Shown here piece by piece: positions 1-12,188 of a stretch of DNA of 64,000 bases. The stretch covers positions 582,422-646,421 of the forward strand of contig PEDN01001358.1 of assembly GCA_003864495.1 (NCBI GenBank), read 5' to 3'. This DNA is from Nemopilema nomurai. Its lineage: Eukaryota; Cnidaria; Scyphozoa; Rhizostomeae; Rhizostomatidae. The position numbers and the translations under genes were made by a program. Positions within the stretch are counted from its first letter, which is position 1. Every line of letters starts with the position of its first letter. Under the pieces are notes generated by a model. That model saw only the letters and a program-made list of their open reading frames with translations, searched no databases and was not told the DNA's origin.

Positions 1-47
1 GCGTTGCCAACCTGAGAGGCAAGGTTGTAACTAAAATCTCAACAAAG

Positions 48-78
48 CTTCTTCTTCTTCTTCTTCTTCTTCTTCTTC
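48..78. repeat. (CTT)n microsatellite
   Basis: About ten perfect CTT units in a row. It is a simple trinucleotide repeat with no coding context. Confidence 0.9.
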
Positions 79-3000
79 TATACTTAACGGTTACATTAGT
101 ATGTTCTTGAGATAACTTTTTGTTGAGTTCACAGTTTTCTTAGATTCCTTGAAACTAAACTATTTAATAAATCTCATCTTCTAATCTCATTCCTTGTTTT
201 GAATTGACCGTTTCTGCTGGCTAACGTCAATGTTATGTTGTGTTATGTTAAACGTTCACTATTTATTATGCATGTAACTTTCCAAAATAGTGAAGTCTAA
301 TGACGAACAAAATAGCGAATGACGTCATCGATCACGTTAACACAAATCTGCCCAGTGATTATTGTTTGATTCGATTGATTCGATTTATTGTCCCTGTGCC
401 ATGTAGTGGTTAAGCCTACCGCATCAACTTGGCCTTTGGCTTGGCATGTGGCTTCTGTCCATATTTGAAGAAAAGATCGAAAAAATTGTCATCAAATTTC
501 ACACTGCACGCGCACTGCATCAGAAGTTATATTGATTTGAAGTAAAAAGTTTGATCTGCAGCAAAAATATTTGCTCAGCACCTTCTAACAAACGTTCAAA
601 TCTGCAAATTGGGGACAAAACAAAAAGGCTGTTTCAGGCGTCTTTAGCTATGTACCTCCGTGAACATACTTACATGGAAATATGTGGAAATAATTCCGTG
701 AAGGAATTTTACACGCAGCAAGTTGTCGCTTTTTGCAAACTGGAATGTAGCATGAATTATATGCCAAAAACGTTGCTATTAGTAGGGGGGGAGGGGGGGT
801 TAGAAATGGTCGCAGAAATTGTAGCAGATTAGAAAATGACCGTCCCATTTTTGAATAAGCAAGCGGCACTTTTGGGCATCAACGGGGATTTTTGGGTTTT
901 GGAGCGGCACCTGTGCATAGTTTACCAAAAATTGCTCCGGTACACTTTAATCCACAACACTTTTGATCCGCTACCGTGTAAACGGGGTCTTAGCCTGCAC
1001 CATGCCGTTGAATGGCGTAAGGTTGCAACACGCCGAATTGTCTATGGTACCACCCTTTTAGAAATACGTGGCATGACCACCCGTAATTTCAACGCAGAAT
1101 AATATTCAAAAGAACCCGGTCCATTGAAAGCGAAGAGTATCACAGGTATCTAGTCTTGATGCTTCGGAGGAGAAGCTTGTTTGGCCTTTTCATAATTCCA
1201 GAAAGGAAGCACCAGCGTATATGCTTGTAGCGCTTTGCCACATTGTAGTTCTCGTTGTATCTCAATCAAGACCATTCAGCGGTGCGTTTATTCAATTCTA
1301 TTGCGAAAAATGAATGACGTTGTCTGGAATATTCGCCATCCAATCAAATGAATTCGAAGACGAATTTTCTGCTTGTCGGCATCACATTGTTGTAGATGCA
1401 ATTCTAAGAACGTTTTGCCTGAAGGCGAGTGAAATCTGGCTGAGTTGGCTAATTCTTAGAAAGATTAAAGCTAGAAGCTTTGGGAAGTCATAGAAATTTA
1501 GTATATCTAGCTATCGTACATTCAGATGTTTTTATTGAAAGAATCTTAGACTGTCTAGCATTTTTGCATCAGTATTCCAATACAGCAACAACAACAACAA
1601 AGACAAAAACAACTGCGACAAAAGCAAGCCATCAAAAACACTAAACAATTACGCACTGTCTGCATCAAAGGTTTAACTTTCCAACGCTTCTATTTACGAC
1701 ACGCTGTCATAATCCAAGTATTAATGTATTGTATTTTTGATGCTTTGATGAGAAGTTAAAGGCAATTTAGATTTAACAATGATATTTATAAATAAAGCGT
1801 TGGATAAAAAGGGCCTCGTTTGCTGCGTTGCTGGCCCCCCTGACTGGAGTCCGGAGCTGCAACAGTAAACACCCGCCATTGTATTGATATTGTCTGGCTT
1901 TTCGCTGGTATTTTCTGTTGGTTGCTATGGCTTGAAATTAAATCAATTATTGGCATTCTGATTAAAAATTGTTTGCCTCGATGATGCATCTATGCCTGAA
2001 CGTGTTGTCAACGCATTTTCTAAATTTAATAGAAATTCACTTTGTTGCACTGTCGAATTGTTTTGGTTTCTGCCACTCAGTTTTATTTCATTCTAAGCGT
2101 GAGATGTGAAACTTCCCTGAATGTCCGTTGTTTCCATATTGCAATTGGTTCCTGGCAACCCTCCTTGCTTCGACTGCCACCTAGGCCTCTGAGTTGGTGT
2201 TACATTTTACGTCGTCGTTCATATCTCCTCGAATTTAAACTTATTGCCTTGGCGATCCGGGCGAAAACTGAGGAGGACGTGTCCCCCGTGGGGCCGCTAC
2301 TGTCTTCTACGTATCCTTTGCAAGAAGCCTTGAGAATCCCTCAGAAACAATTGCTTAAAAACCCTTTTTCCTTTTCCCTGTCCATCTCCTTCCTCTTGCA
2401 TTTACCCTGTCCTTTCCTTCTGGACCTTCCACTGTTTTCCACTGTCTCTTTCGCTATTCTTCCGTCTCTCTTTTTTCTCGTCCCTCCAGGTCCGTTTCAC
2501 TAATTCTTTCCCCTAGTCCTTTCCCCTAGCTCTTTCTCTAGCCCTTTTCCACCGCCTTTTCTCTTGACTCTTCCCAATGCTCCACCTTCATTCCCTTGCC
2601 CCTTCCTTCTGTTTTTTGCCCCTTTTCTTGTACTAAACTACTACACCATCTCCCCCCCCCCCCATTTTCGGCCTTGCAATGCCGTGTCTCCCCTTTTATA
2701 TTGCAACGTGGCGCTTCGCATGTCTTACCAGGTTGTACTTTGTAAGACTTTGCCTTTGTGTCAACTTTGTGGGCAAAGCAATGATCAAATTGAAAACACA
2801 TGCATCAACTTTCTGGTGTCGAATTACCTGGAGCTTACACCGAGTTGTGGGCACGTGGGAATCATATGCAAGTTAAATGAATGAAATCGCGTGGGCCCAA
2901 TGCGCCACCTAAGGCATACACATGGGCCAGAATTAATCACAATTGATTGCTGAACTTGTGTAGGTTAAAAACTGGCACAAATGATGCCTCCTCGATAAAA

Positions 3001-3679
3001 GAGCAGCAGAGAGCGGAGAAGCATATGGCACTACCCAGATCCATTCCTCTCAAGAGAAAATTCGTCCTAGTGGTGCCATTAATGGATACAAAATGCATCA
3101 GATAAACAGTATCAAAATATTAAAATTGATTGTATTTACATTTTTCTATAGGGTTTAATGATGTGTTTTCTGACCCTTTATGGTTAAATGATGTCATTCG
3201 AAATTAACTTTTGCTCTACTACACGAATTTCAGGATGAGAGTGGTTTTCTGTCCTATCCTTGAAACAAACGTGTGAATGCAGGAAATGGAACAAATAAAA
3301 TTGCCAAGGAAGCAGAGAATTTCCAACAGGGGGGAATGAAATAAGAATAGAGAGAAAAAAGACTTAAATGAGAAGTAGAGAACACGATATTGAGTAAGGC
3401 GTAATTTCCAATCCGCTCTTTTGAAGTTCATGAACTTGTCACGAGGATAAATGATGGGAATTTCCTGTTTATATTTGCGACAACTTCAGTGGCATGGCAT
3501 ATGATTTCTTAAAGAGATAGGCGTAAAAGAAGCACGAGTAAAGAGTGTGGAAGAAATAATGCACAAACAGTCAGAATCTAAGAAAAGTCGAAATTAATTT
3601 CCACCATATCCTCAAATATGTGTTGCTGAAATTTGATACTTGATTCCCAGAAGCGAGTTTGTTTTGAAATCGCTCAGTC
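79..3679. other. AT-rich noncoding stretch, no supported gene
   Basis: No exon with convincing splice sites or protein-like composition was found. The stretch holds a short CAA run (about 1585-1600), several poly-G or poly-C runs (near 786-800 and 2655-2667), and a pyrimidine-rich tract from about 2340 to 2670. The open frames here either follow the skewed composition or are short and unlike any known family. Confidence 0.6.
2340..2670 (+). repeat. Pyrimidine-rich low-complexity tract
   Basis: About 330 bases of C/T-rich sequence with CCTTTCC and CCCTAG-type words, ending in a run of about 13 C. The 153-codon open frame crossing its left part is explained by the absence of A-rich stop codons, so it is not called as a gene. 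Confidence 0.7.
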
Positions 3680-3684
3680 TAATC

Positions 3685-3850
3685 CAGGCACCGCGGAGCA
3701 GGGGGGGCTGGGGGGGCTTTAGCCTTGGTTTTTGCAAAAAATGCCAAATAATAAGTAATTAACTACCAATAAAGCCTCTTTTTAAATGGTTTTAGCCCCC
3801 CCCCCACTTTTTTTAGACCCCTCAGTTTTCTCAACGCTCAGCGGTGCCTG
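3685..3850. mobile_element. Short MITE-like element with inverted ends
   Basis: The left end begins CAGGCACCGC and the right end finishes GCGGTGCCTG, an imperfect terminal inverted repeat of 10-16 bp. Inside each end lies a G-run or C-run followed by a TTTAGCC/GGTTTTAGCC block, so the two halves are broadly complementary. TAATC flanks both sides (3680-3684 and 3851-3855), consistent with a 5-bp target-site duplication. At 166 bp it has no coding capacity. The CAG start recalls hAT ends, but hAT elements normally make 8-bp duplications, so the superfamily is left open. Confidence 0.55.
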
Positions 3851-3855
3851 TAATC

Positions 3856-6552
3856 TTGGCATTTGCAGATAAAACCTTCCTTTGGCCCTTCGTTGTCATT
3901 TTTCCAGAGACTGGATTGAAATGGCGCATGTAGTACGGAATAAAGGCGCTGGCGCCGCCAGAAACTTTTATTGGAAGGGCGCAGGGCGAGAAGTGCGGGG
4001 CCTGGGGCGTAGCCACACCCTCTACTTTGGCTGCAAATGCAACCAACGCCCTTGCCATAGGTTGACATTGAGAGAGGAAATCTGAGTAATGTAAAGTTTA
4101 TTAGATTTCTATCAAAGGAGATTACCACAAAACACTTCCTTTTTTCAAATTGCCAGGACCGTCAAATTGAATAGAATTGCCGACGAGCTCTTATGATCTG
4201 TCAGATTCAGAAATCTGAAGCATTGCCACTTCCAAGATCTTTGACTTGGAACAGGGGCCACGCAGCTTTTTGAAAGTGAGGAGGAGTGTAGTGAAGTGGG
4301 GGTTCCGGGTGTGGACCCAATTTTGTCATTAAATTTGGAAGAATTAAGAGGGCCATTCTTTCAGGCAGCCACTCCCCCTCTTGCCGGCGCCACTGAATAG
4401 GGTTACATGAAAAAATGAAAATGCAAGATGAAACAATTGGACAACTGACTTCTGCCAATCTTGAACGTGTTAAATTTTTCTCAAAATTAAAATGTTTCTA
4501 GACGAAGCAATATGGCACGCCTAAGCCTTCTCATGGTCATATTTTTTCATAGCCCCCAGTGTGATACTGGAACCTAAGCCAGTAAAACGATATTGCGATG
4601 AAAAGTACATTAGAAGTTCACTGCCTGAGATTCTTCTCACAGCTTTGCAAAGGACGGTACTATAAGGTAAAAACAACGATTTCTCAGCCTTTATTTGGGA
4701 CAGGAGAAGGTGCACTGAAAATCGCACTGCAGAGAAGAAGAACTCTTGGAATAAATCTTCAGGGATTATCCCAAGGCCAAAACAGATTGATTTTTATATT
4801 GTTTTTAATCGTTTTTCATATTGCACTTTTATATCGTAGTCCGATACCCAGGTTCTTTATTCTCGTCGATTGCCTTTTTCTCTGAGATCGAGACCATTTT
4901 GAGTTAGCTAAAAAGTTGTTCAAAGAGTGGATGGGGAAATTGCAAGTTTTATAACATTCTATATTATATTCAATTATAGGCCGGCCGTGTTTCTTTATAA
5001 GAATTCCAATTTTTACATTATTATTATTATTATTACACATACCTTTGTTGCTCAGATTCTGGGAATATGGTGATTTCATTGTATTTATTAAGAATAACTG
5101 ATGCTAAAGTTTAGGCATTCATTCATTTGTACATTTATCAACTAAAATACGTTCCACAAGGAGGGTACCTGGGTCTTTTAAGCATACGTCCTAGTCAAAA
5201 TTGCGTATGCCTTCATGACCAAACAGATCAGAGAATCAGAAGACTCCCCATCGTTGACAGCAACTTATGTGCACTCTACTGCCTTGACAGGTGCAGTGTA
5301 AACATAGAACAAAAGAAGATACCATTTGGAAACAACAAAAACAGAAAATGCAATTATTTCTGGTTCTATTTACAATGCTCGTGCATGTGGCCACCAGTTG
5401 AAATTTGCCACACTGCTTTTGCTCCCTCCTTTGGCAAGGAGAACCTGCTTTATCAAACGCCAAGAGTTACATTTTTTAACCAGAACGTGCATTTCTGTTT
5501 GTATAAACCTGTCAAGGAGAAATTAATCCATGGTTGTGTACTTTATCGGTGAGACTGCATTGCCTGAAACTGGTTTTTCACCCGCATAAACATAAAACCA
5601 AATTTTTAAAATGAACGAGGCATTGCTGTCCTTTTTATTGAAAAACCTACGTTTCAAAAACGGTGCATGCGATTATGTAGAATGCAGATACATGAATTAC
5701 TGTGCGCATGTCTTCGGATTTAGATACCAGAGTGAATTCTAAATCATTGTTTAGGCTGGTCAGTTTCAAGTTACACATTCTATTTGAAGAGAATAAGACT
5801 GGAATTTCAGGAATCATCCGAAAGTGCATTGGTAGTTTTTTATTAAATGATTGTAACAGAACCCGTAAATTATGTATCCAGTAGTAAGATTGTACGACAA
5901 AGTATCATCGCAAAGAAAACGTTAAATTTACCATTGATTGGGAGCATAAATTGGCAAACCGAAATTACTACCAGCTAAAAGTCTTAAATTGCCAGATTAA
6001 GCAAAGGTTCTTCCTTAAAAATGTCGAGAAGGATCTTGGTGCCTTTGCACTGAATGTGCGCGGATGTTTCAAAGAGATAGATGCATCGAGGGTGATTTGG
6101 CAATTAATGGGGAGGGGGGGGAGAATGGGGTGGGGGCAAATAAAGGAAGGAGTTTTGTTCTAAGGGGAGAGTGTTTTGAAAAAGAGGCACTTGAGACGTG
6201 ATCCCCACACTTTTCAATATTTGAGATGAAGCGGTCTATTACGGCTCACGAAGCTTGACGTGCTTCCAAAGGCGCCTCCTTACTATATACCTCCACAGGC
6301 TTGCCAAGCCAAAATAATTGTGGACGGACGACCTAAAAAGCAACACTTCTTGTCTCTGCTCGTAAACAGAAACTCATTTGTGATACCAAAAGATTCCATA
6401 ACTGGTTGTCTCTTGGTAGTTGCGACAAAAACAGATTACATCAGGGTAGCCTTCAGTTGTTGTAATTATTATCGTAGAAAGGTTTTGGTATATTATGCCG
6501 CAGTGAGTTTATATTTTAGATTTGTGTTGAATTCGCTTACATTTAACTCCCC
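3856..6552. other. Noncoding stretch with scattered repeat fragments
   Basis: No supported gene. GC-rich patches near 3945-4060 and 4260-4400 (for example CTGGGGCGTAGCCAC and GCCGGCGCCACTG) resemble worn ends of small DNA transposons, but no matching second end was found. An ATT microsatellite lies near 5017-5034. A 141-codon open frame at 5127-5552 has no recognisable domain or supporting signals. Confidence 0.5.
5017..5034. repeat. (ATT)n microsatellite
   Basis: About six ATT units, a short simple repeat. Confidence 0.8.
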
Positions 6553-6798
6553 CTAGTGCCTTTCGATCGTTACACGAGTAGCAATTAATCCTGAATGCGT
6601 CTTTCGAAATTCTCCTTGTGATTCTTGCACCCGAGTTTCATCTGAAACGACGTCATCGATTACAAACTTCAGGTGCTCGTAGTTCAAAGCCAAGTCTGCT
6701 CTTGATTCCCCGTGAACGCTGCCTTGCCCTCCGTTAGGCCGCTTGCTCGTGAACAAGTTGGTCGATGGCTCTTGGTCCTTAAACCAATCCTTTGTTGG
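6553..6798 (-). CDS. Candidate coding exon of an unknown gene
   Basis: On the minus strand an open frame of 81 codons ends in TAG at 6553-6555. A plausible splice acceptor (a CTTGTTTCTC tract then AAG) sits just before it, which would start the exon at 6798 in frame. The peptide is hydrophilic and charged, with stretches such as DWFKDQEPS and LKFVIDDVV, and looks more like real protein than the surrounding chance frames. No family is recognised. No AATAAA was seen soon after the stop and no upstream exons were identified. It may be a last exon, a pseudogene piece or chance. Confidence 0.3.
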   Translation of the reverse strand, partial: PTKDWFKDQEPSTNLFTSKRPNGGQGSVHGESRADLALNYEHLKFVIDDVVSDETRVQESQGEFRKTHSGLIATRVTIERH

Positions 6799-8644
6799 CT
6801 TGAGAAACAAGCTCTATGACGCAATATTCTTCTGTTACAGAAACATATGCTTTTTAGATTCCCTTGACATCAATTCAAACCCTTCGTTATGGATTTACTC
6901 TCTAATCTGAATCCTATTTGTTTTGTTTAAAAGTCTATTGTATATTTCAGTTTCACTTTTAGCCAGCCAACCTTTTGCCTGTTTCTAGCATAAATTGTTT
7001 CAAATCTCTCTGCATTTCAATATGCCTACAATTTGAAAGTTTTTCTGCTTCTCTTAAGCTTTAAACTCTGTTCCGATCGACCTATCAAAAGCTTGTTGAA
7101 CAATTATGGAGATTCAAAAATGCATCTATCGGGCCTTCTTCTTACTTCAAATAAAAGCGTTTCTCCCTGCAGAATAAGAAATTCCTAGAAAGGATTTCTG
7201 TGGCCCAACATTGGTGAAATGTTTAAGACATAACTTGGTTGAAGTATGCCAGCAATGGCTTCAAAAAATCTAAAACGTGTCTTGTCATACAAGCTATTAA
7301 GCATAAGCAGAGAGCATTTTGAAAAAGGCTCTCGCAATTCGGATAAGAAATTATTGATTAATTTTGATATTACCCTTTCAAGATTTCCGAAGCAGTAGGA
7401 TTATGTGTCCTAGCGTCCAAAATATACCAACCAATCACTACCAGGAGGAATGATGATGCGGAAGCCGGCGGTTGGCCACACTAGACCGAGGCTGGACATT
7501 GACATATGGAAGGGGCTCCTTTGTGTGCTAAAACGATACTGGCTCTGTACACTTTGATTCTCTTATCAATATGATTACCAGTTCAGGTTTGGATATTAAA
7601 CATCCTGTAACTGAGCTTTATCGCCAAGTTCTTGTCGTCAAGCCAGCCATTTAAGGGGTAAAGGAGTCTAAAAGAACGTCAAAACAGAAATGAAGGCTTT
7701 CAAAATTTCAAAGATGTAAATTTGATATAAATTCAAAACGATAAACTGTGCAACTGATAAGCATCCAGTTGTCGTTTTGCTAGGCTATACTGAAAATGTT
7801 GTTTGAGATTTCTATCTCTTAACAACCTTACGCTTCATAAATCATTTTCTTTAAATTGTAAACATAATAATCTGCATCATACAGTACAATAAAATGTAGT
7901 GATTTGACAGATCCTCAGACAAATGTAGTGTATATCCTCAGACAAAGAGATTAATCTACTTGTCACTATCGTAAGGATTCTAATGTGAATGTGCGAAACT
8001 TTCAGTGATTATAAGATAGATTCCGCTCTATTCTCAACATAAACAAAAATTGGTAACAACTCTACAAGCAAGCAACAAATAAAATAATTCCAATATGGAA
8101 GAATTAAACTACCATCGTCGGATATATATGGACGTTACGTCATCCTTATCATTGAACATACTAGACCCAGCTTTCAAGCTAGTGAAATCGGTTGCAACTC
8201 GCTGCAAGTGAGCACAAGTTGACCTCATCAGATAGCGATAGGGGAAGAGAAATGCGCTCTTTTACTTGTGAGATCGATTTCGTAAGCATGCCGGCCTCGA
8301 TATTCATCAAAGCGAATAAAGAAAGAACAAATTCACAAGATGAAGCTGAGACAATGTAAAGTGCGAGATTTATAGGAAACTTGTTTGTTGCATTTTGGTT
8401 GCAATGAAGAATGATGCCATCAAATGTATGCCTCTTTGGTCTGGTTTAACTACACTACGCTTGATTGAAGTCTGCTGGAACTGCAAGTAAATTTATCCAC
8501 TTGCCAAACAAATAAAGGCTGGATAAGTAGGGGTTGTATTTAGGTACAGTAAACGGTTGTACAATGCAAAGTGATGATTTGTTTACAAATCTACATTTAT
8601 GATGCCAGCCTGAGAAAGTTTATCACGCCAACATACCAATAGAG
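6799..8644. other. AT-rich noncoding stretch
   Basis: I see no exon, RNA gene or clear mobile element. A small direct repeat containing ATCCTCAGACAAA occurs near 7911-7946. Confidence 0.5.
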
Positions 8645-8911
8645 ATGGCAGACCTTGAAATTGAGACAACGTTTTCGGAGATTTCTTCGCAAAGTCTGGA
8701 AGGGGACATTTGAAAGGTACTTCAACCTCATTCTGACTAGCCAAGTCAGGCTGAAAGCGATGTTATCACGATGCTATCAGGAATTCGTCATTCTGAAGAT
8801 GTGATGGATATCTCTGTGAACAAGCAAGTTGTGTGGTTAGAGTACGGCTGCCAAAACGACCATGACCGCATTCAAAGTCGCAACAAATTCTTACCATTGA
8901 TAACATGTTAA
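8645..8911 (+). pseudogene. Decayed ORF with two in-frame stops
   Basis: One reading frame stays protein-like across about 88 codons: ATG in good context (GAGATGG), 22 acidic, Ser-rich codons, TGA at 8711, eight codons, TAG at 8738, then 56 codons to TAA at 8909. The last part (with MLSGIRHSEDVMDIS) has ordinary protein composition. One frame interrupted only by nonsense changes fits a disabled gene or retrocopy. Alternatives are a short real exon ending before the TGA, or chance. No family is recognised. Confidence 0.3.
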
Positions 8912-10025
8912 TAACACATCGAATTCAGGCACGAAGCCAGCGTTTAAAGGATGGGGGCAAAACAGTGGGCAAAAGCGCCGGCAAAATCAAAGTTATACTC
9001 TTAAGAATCACAATCACAGTGTTTTGATGCTTCTAAGTGTTCGTTGATTTGTCTGCATTTTTAACTGATCGCACGTGCACTCGAACATTGGCACTATCCA
9101 AGTGATTTGATGACTTCACTCTTTAATCGCTCCAGTACAGGCAAATCTTATCGCCGCTTCTACGTTCAAGACAGGCTTGACTCGAGGTCACTCTGTAAAC
9201 CATACCAACAAAAGCATGGACATAGGAACGGGGGATCTAAAACTCCTAAATCTTGAGGTCTTTTTCGAAGCTTGGATCTAGACAACTGAGAAAAGAACGA
9301 TGTTTCTACACTATGGCCGCTCTATCGTTCGATAAATTTACACTACACAACAGCAACAGCTATTTTCACTTCTAGTGCCCAGAGCCCTGCAGGGGCACGT
9401 GCTCCCCTGTTTGAGATTACGTGTCCTTTACGCATGTTAATTTTGTCTTCACACTGTAGTTAAAACATTTGTAGTCCAATTCCTTTACGCGTGCAAATTT
9501 TGTCTTCATCAAGTATTGTAATCCAATTTACAATAGAGGAATAAATTACATTGTAGCTCCAAATACTTTCAAAAAATTTTCTTCGGCCCTTCGATTTCGA
9601 ATCGGTGTCTTTTTGTAATCATAGCATTGAAGAACACACTATGACAAAAAGTAACAAAAATTAAAAGAGAAGCAGATACTTCGTGGGCGTACCTCGCAGG
9701 ATAAAGGGGGGGGGGGGGTCGACATTTTTGCTTTCTAGGGCAACATGTTAATAATAATAAAAGAGGCCCTGGCATGGTTTGGGGGGATAGGCCAGGAAAC
9801 ATTTTTATCTAGATTGGCTAAAACATTATTCAAATTCGTTGAGCCATCAAATTACCGCATATTCAAAGTCAAATTGATAACATTAATCAGCAAAAAGAGA
9901 AAAAAATAAGTTTTTGAATTTTTGGGAATGGCACTTGACCCTTCCCTTACGGAACACCCCTGCTTCTAAAGTATCGTTGAGGGCAAAGTTTCTGTTCCAC
10001 ATGATCCTTGAAAAACCGTGGCGAC
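8912..10025. other. Noncoding stretch upstream of a candidate promoter
   Basis: No gene seen. It contains a diverged tandem duplication at 9425-9540 and a run of about 13 G near 9706-9718. Confidence 0.5.
9425..9540. repeat. Diverged 57-bp tandem duplication
   Basis: The segment starting CCTTTACGCATG at 9425 recurs about 57 bp later as CCTTTACGCGTG. Both copies continue with AATTTTGTCTTCA and end in a TCCAATT word. The copies differ by several substitutions and small indels. Confidence 0.6.
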
Positions 10026-10038
10026 GTTGCCTAGAAAC
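10026..10038 (+). promoter_or_regulatory. X-box (RFX site)-like motif
   Basis: GTTGCCTAGAAAC consists of a GTTGCC half-site, a 1-nt spacer and AGAAAC, close to the RFX X-box form GTNRCC-N(0-3)-RGYAAC with one mismatch. It lies 8 nt before the ATG of a candidate first exon. RFX X-boxes typically mark promoters of ciliary genes in animals. That this one works is an inference from motif and position. Confidence 0.35.
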
Positions 10039-10046
10039 GGGCAAAG

Positions 10047-10087
10047 ATGGCGACTTTCTTCTTCTCAGAGCAATCTTTGCCGTTCAG
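10047..10087 (+). CDS. Candidate first coding exon (MATFFFSEQSLPF...)
   Basis: ATG in strong context (AAAGATGG) opens 13 codons plus two bases and runs into a good splice donor (TTCAG then GTATGA). An X-box-like motif lies just upstream. The combination looks like the start of a ciliary or housekeeping gene on the plus strand. The exon leaves phase 2. I could not identify the next exon, so neither product nor extent can be named, and a chance match is possible. It could also be an alternative start for the zinc-finger gene downstream, but no joining exon was found. Confidence 0.35.
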
Positions 10088-12188
10088 GTATGACTTGAAA
10101 CCGAGAAGCATGCGCCATTCTCATTCTCTAGTGATGTTCAGTAGGAACAGCTGGAAAAAGTTTGCTTTGGCAGAGATTGGAGCGTAATGCCTGGTGACCT
10201 GTTCTTTCCTTTACAATCAATCCTTTTAGGAGCTTGAATACTTTTCTTTCTTTGAGGGTGGAAATGTTAGATTTTATAAGTGGCTAGCTAACTATTTAAC
10301 AGCTAAGGTTTCATATGCCTTTGGAGACTGATACACTCCTATCATGTTGGTTGTTTGTTACTAAAAGAAGTAAAGATCAGCTGCTATACGTCTTTCGAAG
10401 AGCCCCGTGTCCTGATAAAATCACGTTTAACTTATAATGAGATTGTCATTATATGCACGATCGTTGTGAAATTTTGATAGGGCATTCGATAACGAACTGA
10501 CCGTATTGTCCATTTCCTGGCTCATAACACCGGCAACGGTTGATTTCTAAAGGCGGCTTGCGTAGCCTCTCCGACCGCTCATGCAAAGGCGCATCCGCTA
10601 TCCTGGATCTGTCGATCTTTTTGTTTCCCACATTTTGTCCGACCCACGTGCAATCAGATACCCCCCGTGCATGCAAGCCCTCGATAGAAGCACCACAATT
10701 ATATTTCGTTATAAATAATGAAAGTTCGAAGCCCCTTTTTGGATCCCACATTGACCAAACACAGCAGATAAATGGAAGAACTGATCGTCCTATAGGGATA
10801 ATATCTTACGTCATTGTCAAGTTGCATTGGGTCAAATAACAGGGTGCGATTTCCAACCTCTTTCAAGGTGGGAGTTGCAGCACAAATCAGGCAACAATTT
10901 TGAAAGCTGCTGTTAGAATACAAAAACTGGCCTGACAAGATGTTTTTCAAACAAAAGCTCATCCTCCAAGGCATGCATTATTTAACAGCTCCCAGTTTCA
11001 TGGTTTTCTTTAATCGGGCTACGATCTATTTTGACAAAAAGTTGCTGGGGTTCATTTCAGCGAGATGTTTCTGAGTCTTTGTCCACACGCCAAAATCGCC
11101 TTTATCATACCTGAATCGTGCGGTTAGTTTAAATTTAAAACCGTCTGAATCCTTTCAAAGGCATTTCCGGTCTTTCGAGATCCAAAATGCAATTGTAACT
11201 TCTGATGCTGTTCTCAACTTCTGCTCCCAGGCAGGTGACGGCAGTACGTGGGACATGCCCATCCTTTATTGTTTTTGGTGATTCCAGGGTTTTCCCCCCA
11301 CCAAATGGCAAGGATATAAAGTGACACGTTGAAATGTGAATAATTTCCTTAATGGACTGTCCAAAAAATTTTCCAGTTACAGTTAGGCTCTGAGAGCCAC
11401 AGAAAGCTCTCATTTGAGATAGAATTCCAACTAAAATTAGTGTGATCAAAATGTCAATATAAAAATTGGAAATCGATTCAAAGTTTAGTTTTGAAATCCT
11501 TTTTCTAATCAACTTTGTTATCCTAATCTTGCACTGTTCCTTGGCAAAGCGAAAAAGTCAGACGGTGAGCCAATGCTCCAGTTCCTTCTTGGTCAGTCTT
11601 TTCAGCTCCGAACAGGTTCCCATGTGATCTGCCAATTTCTCGTTTGACTCAGCCTTCCCCAAAGCACGTTGTTTTACAGGTGTTGTTCAGGGTAAGGCAG
11701 TTTCGAGGAAGCTGCAAAGTGCATTCGGAGAATACAAGGAGATTATTGTCAGGAGAGACGTAATTTCGAAGAGACAGAGCTGGAAGTGTGATGCGCCTTT
11801 AGCAACAATAACCCATGGGACAGTTTGTGCATTATAATGCGCGCGAATCGAGGCATTGAGCGGCGTACAATAGAAGCCGCTGGCGCAACACATGCGCGCA
11901 TCTGCGCATGGCATTATACAGTAGCAAAACACTCGCACCGCTCAACAAAGCAATACGACGGATCACCCGTTCAGCACGACACTATGATATCGAACATTTA
12001 CAAAGTTCAGACAGGCGTGAATTATTCGTGACCGCGACAAAAGCAGGCATTCAGGCAGTGAAAGCCCTTCGCAGTGAACCATTTACCGTTCCGTGGCACA
12101 CTTTTATGTACATTTAGTGTCTACACGGCAGTTTTATGCGGCAGCAAAACAGTTTAGGGCAGACATTTCGAGGGATTCTGTTCCTAAA
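10088..12188. other. Region without a recognised gene
   Basis: It would be intron if the candidate exon upstream is real. Open frames occur on both strands at 10449-10974 and 11135-11512 but show no family signature. A GC-richer patch at 11830-12110 contains a 69-codon frame (11908-12117) of unclear status. Confidence 0.4.

Noticed and set aside
2042..2503. 153-codon plus-strand open frame
   Set aside because: Much of it lies in a pyrimidine-rich tract where stop codons are rare; no domain or splice evidence.
4207..4400. Possible transposon end (GCCGGCGCCACTG with a nearby G-run)
   Set aside because: No matching inverted end or target-site duplication was found.
5127..5552. 141-codon plus-strand open frame
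   Set aside because: Overlapped by other frames, no recognisable family, no start or splice signal worth trusting.
11908..12117. 69-codon plus-strand frame beginning MALYSSKTLAPLNKAIRR
   Set aside because: Composition is fairly protein-like, but no family, poly(A) signal or splice support; left uncalled.
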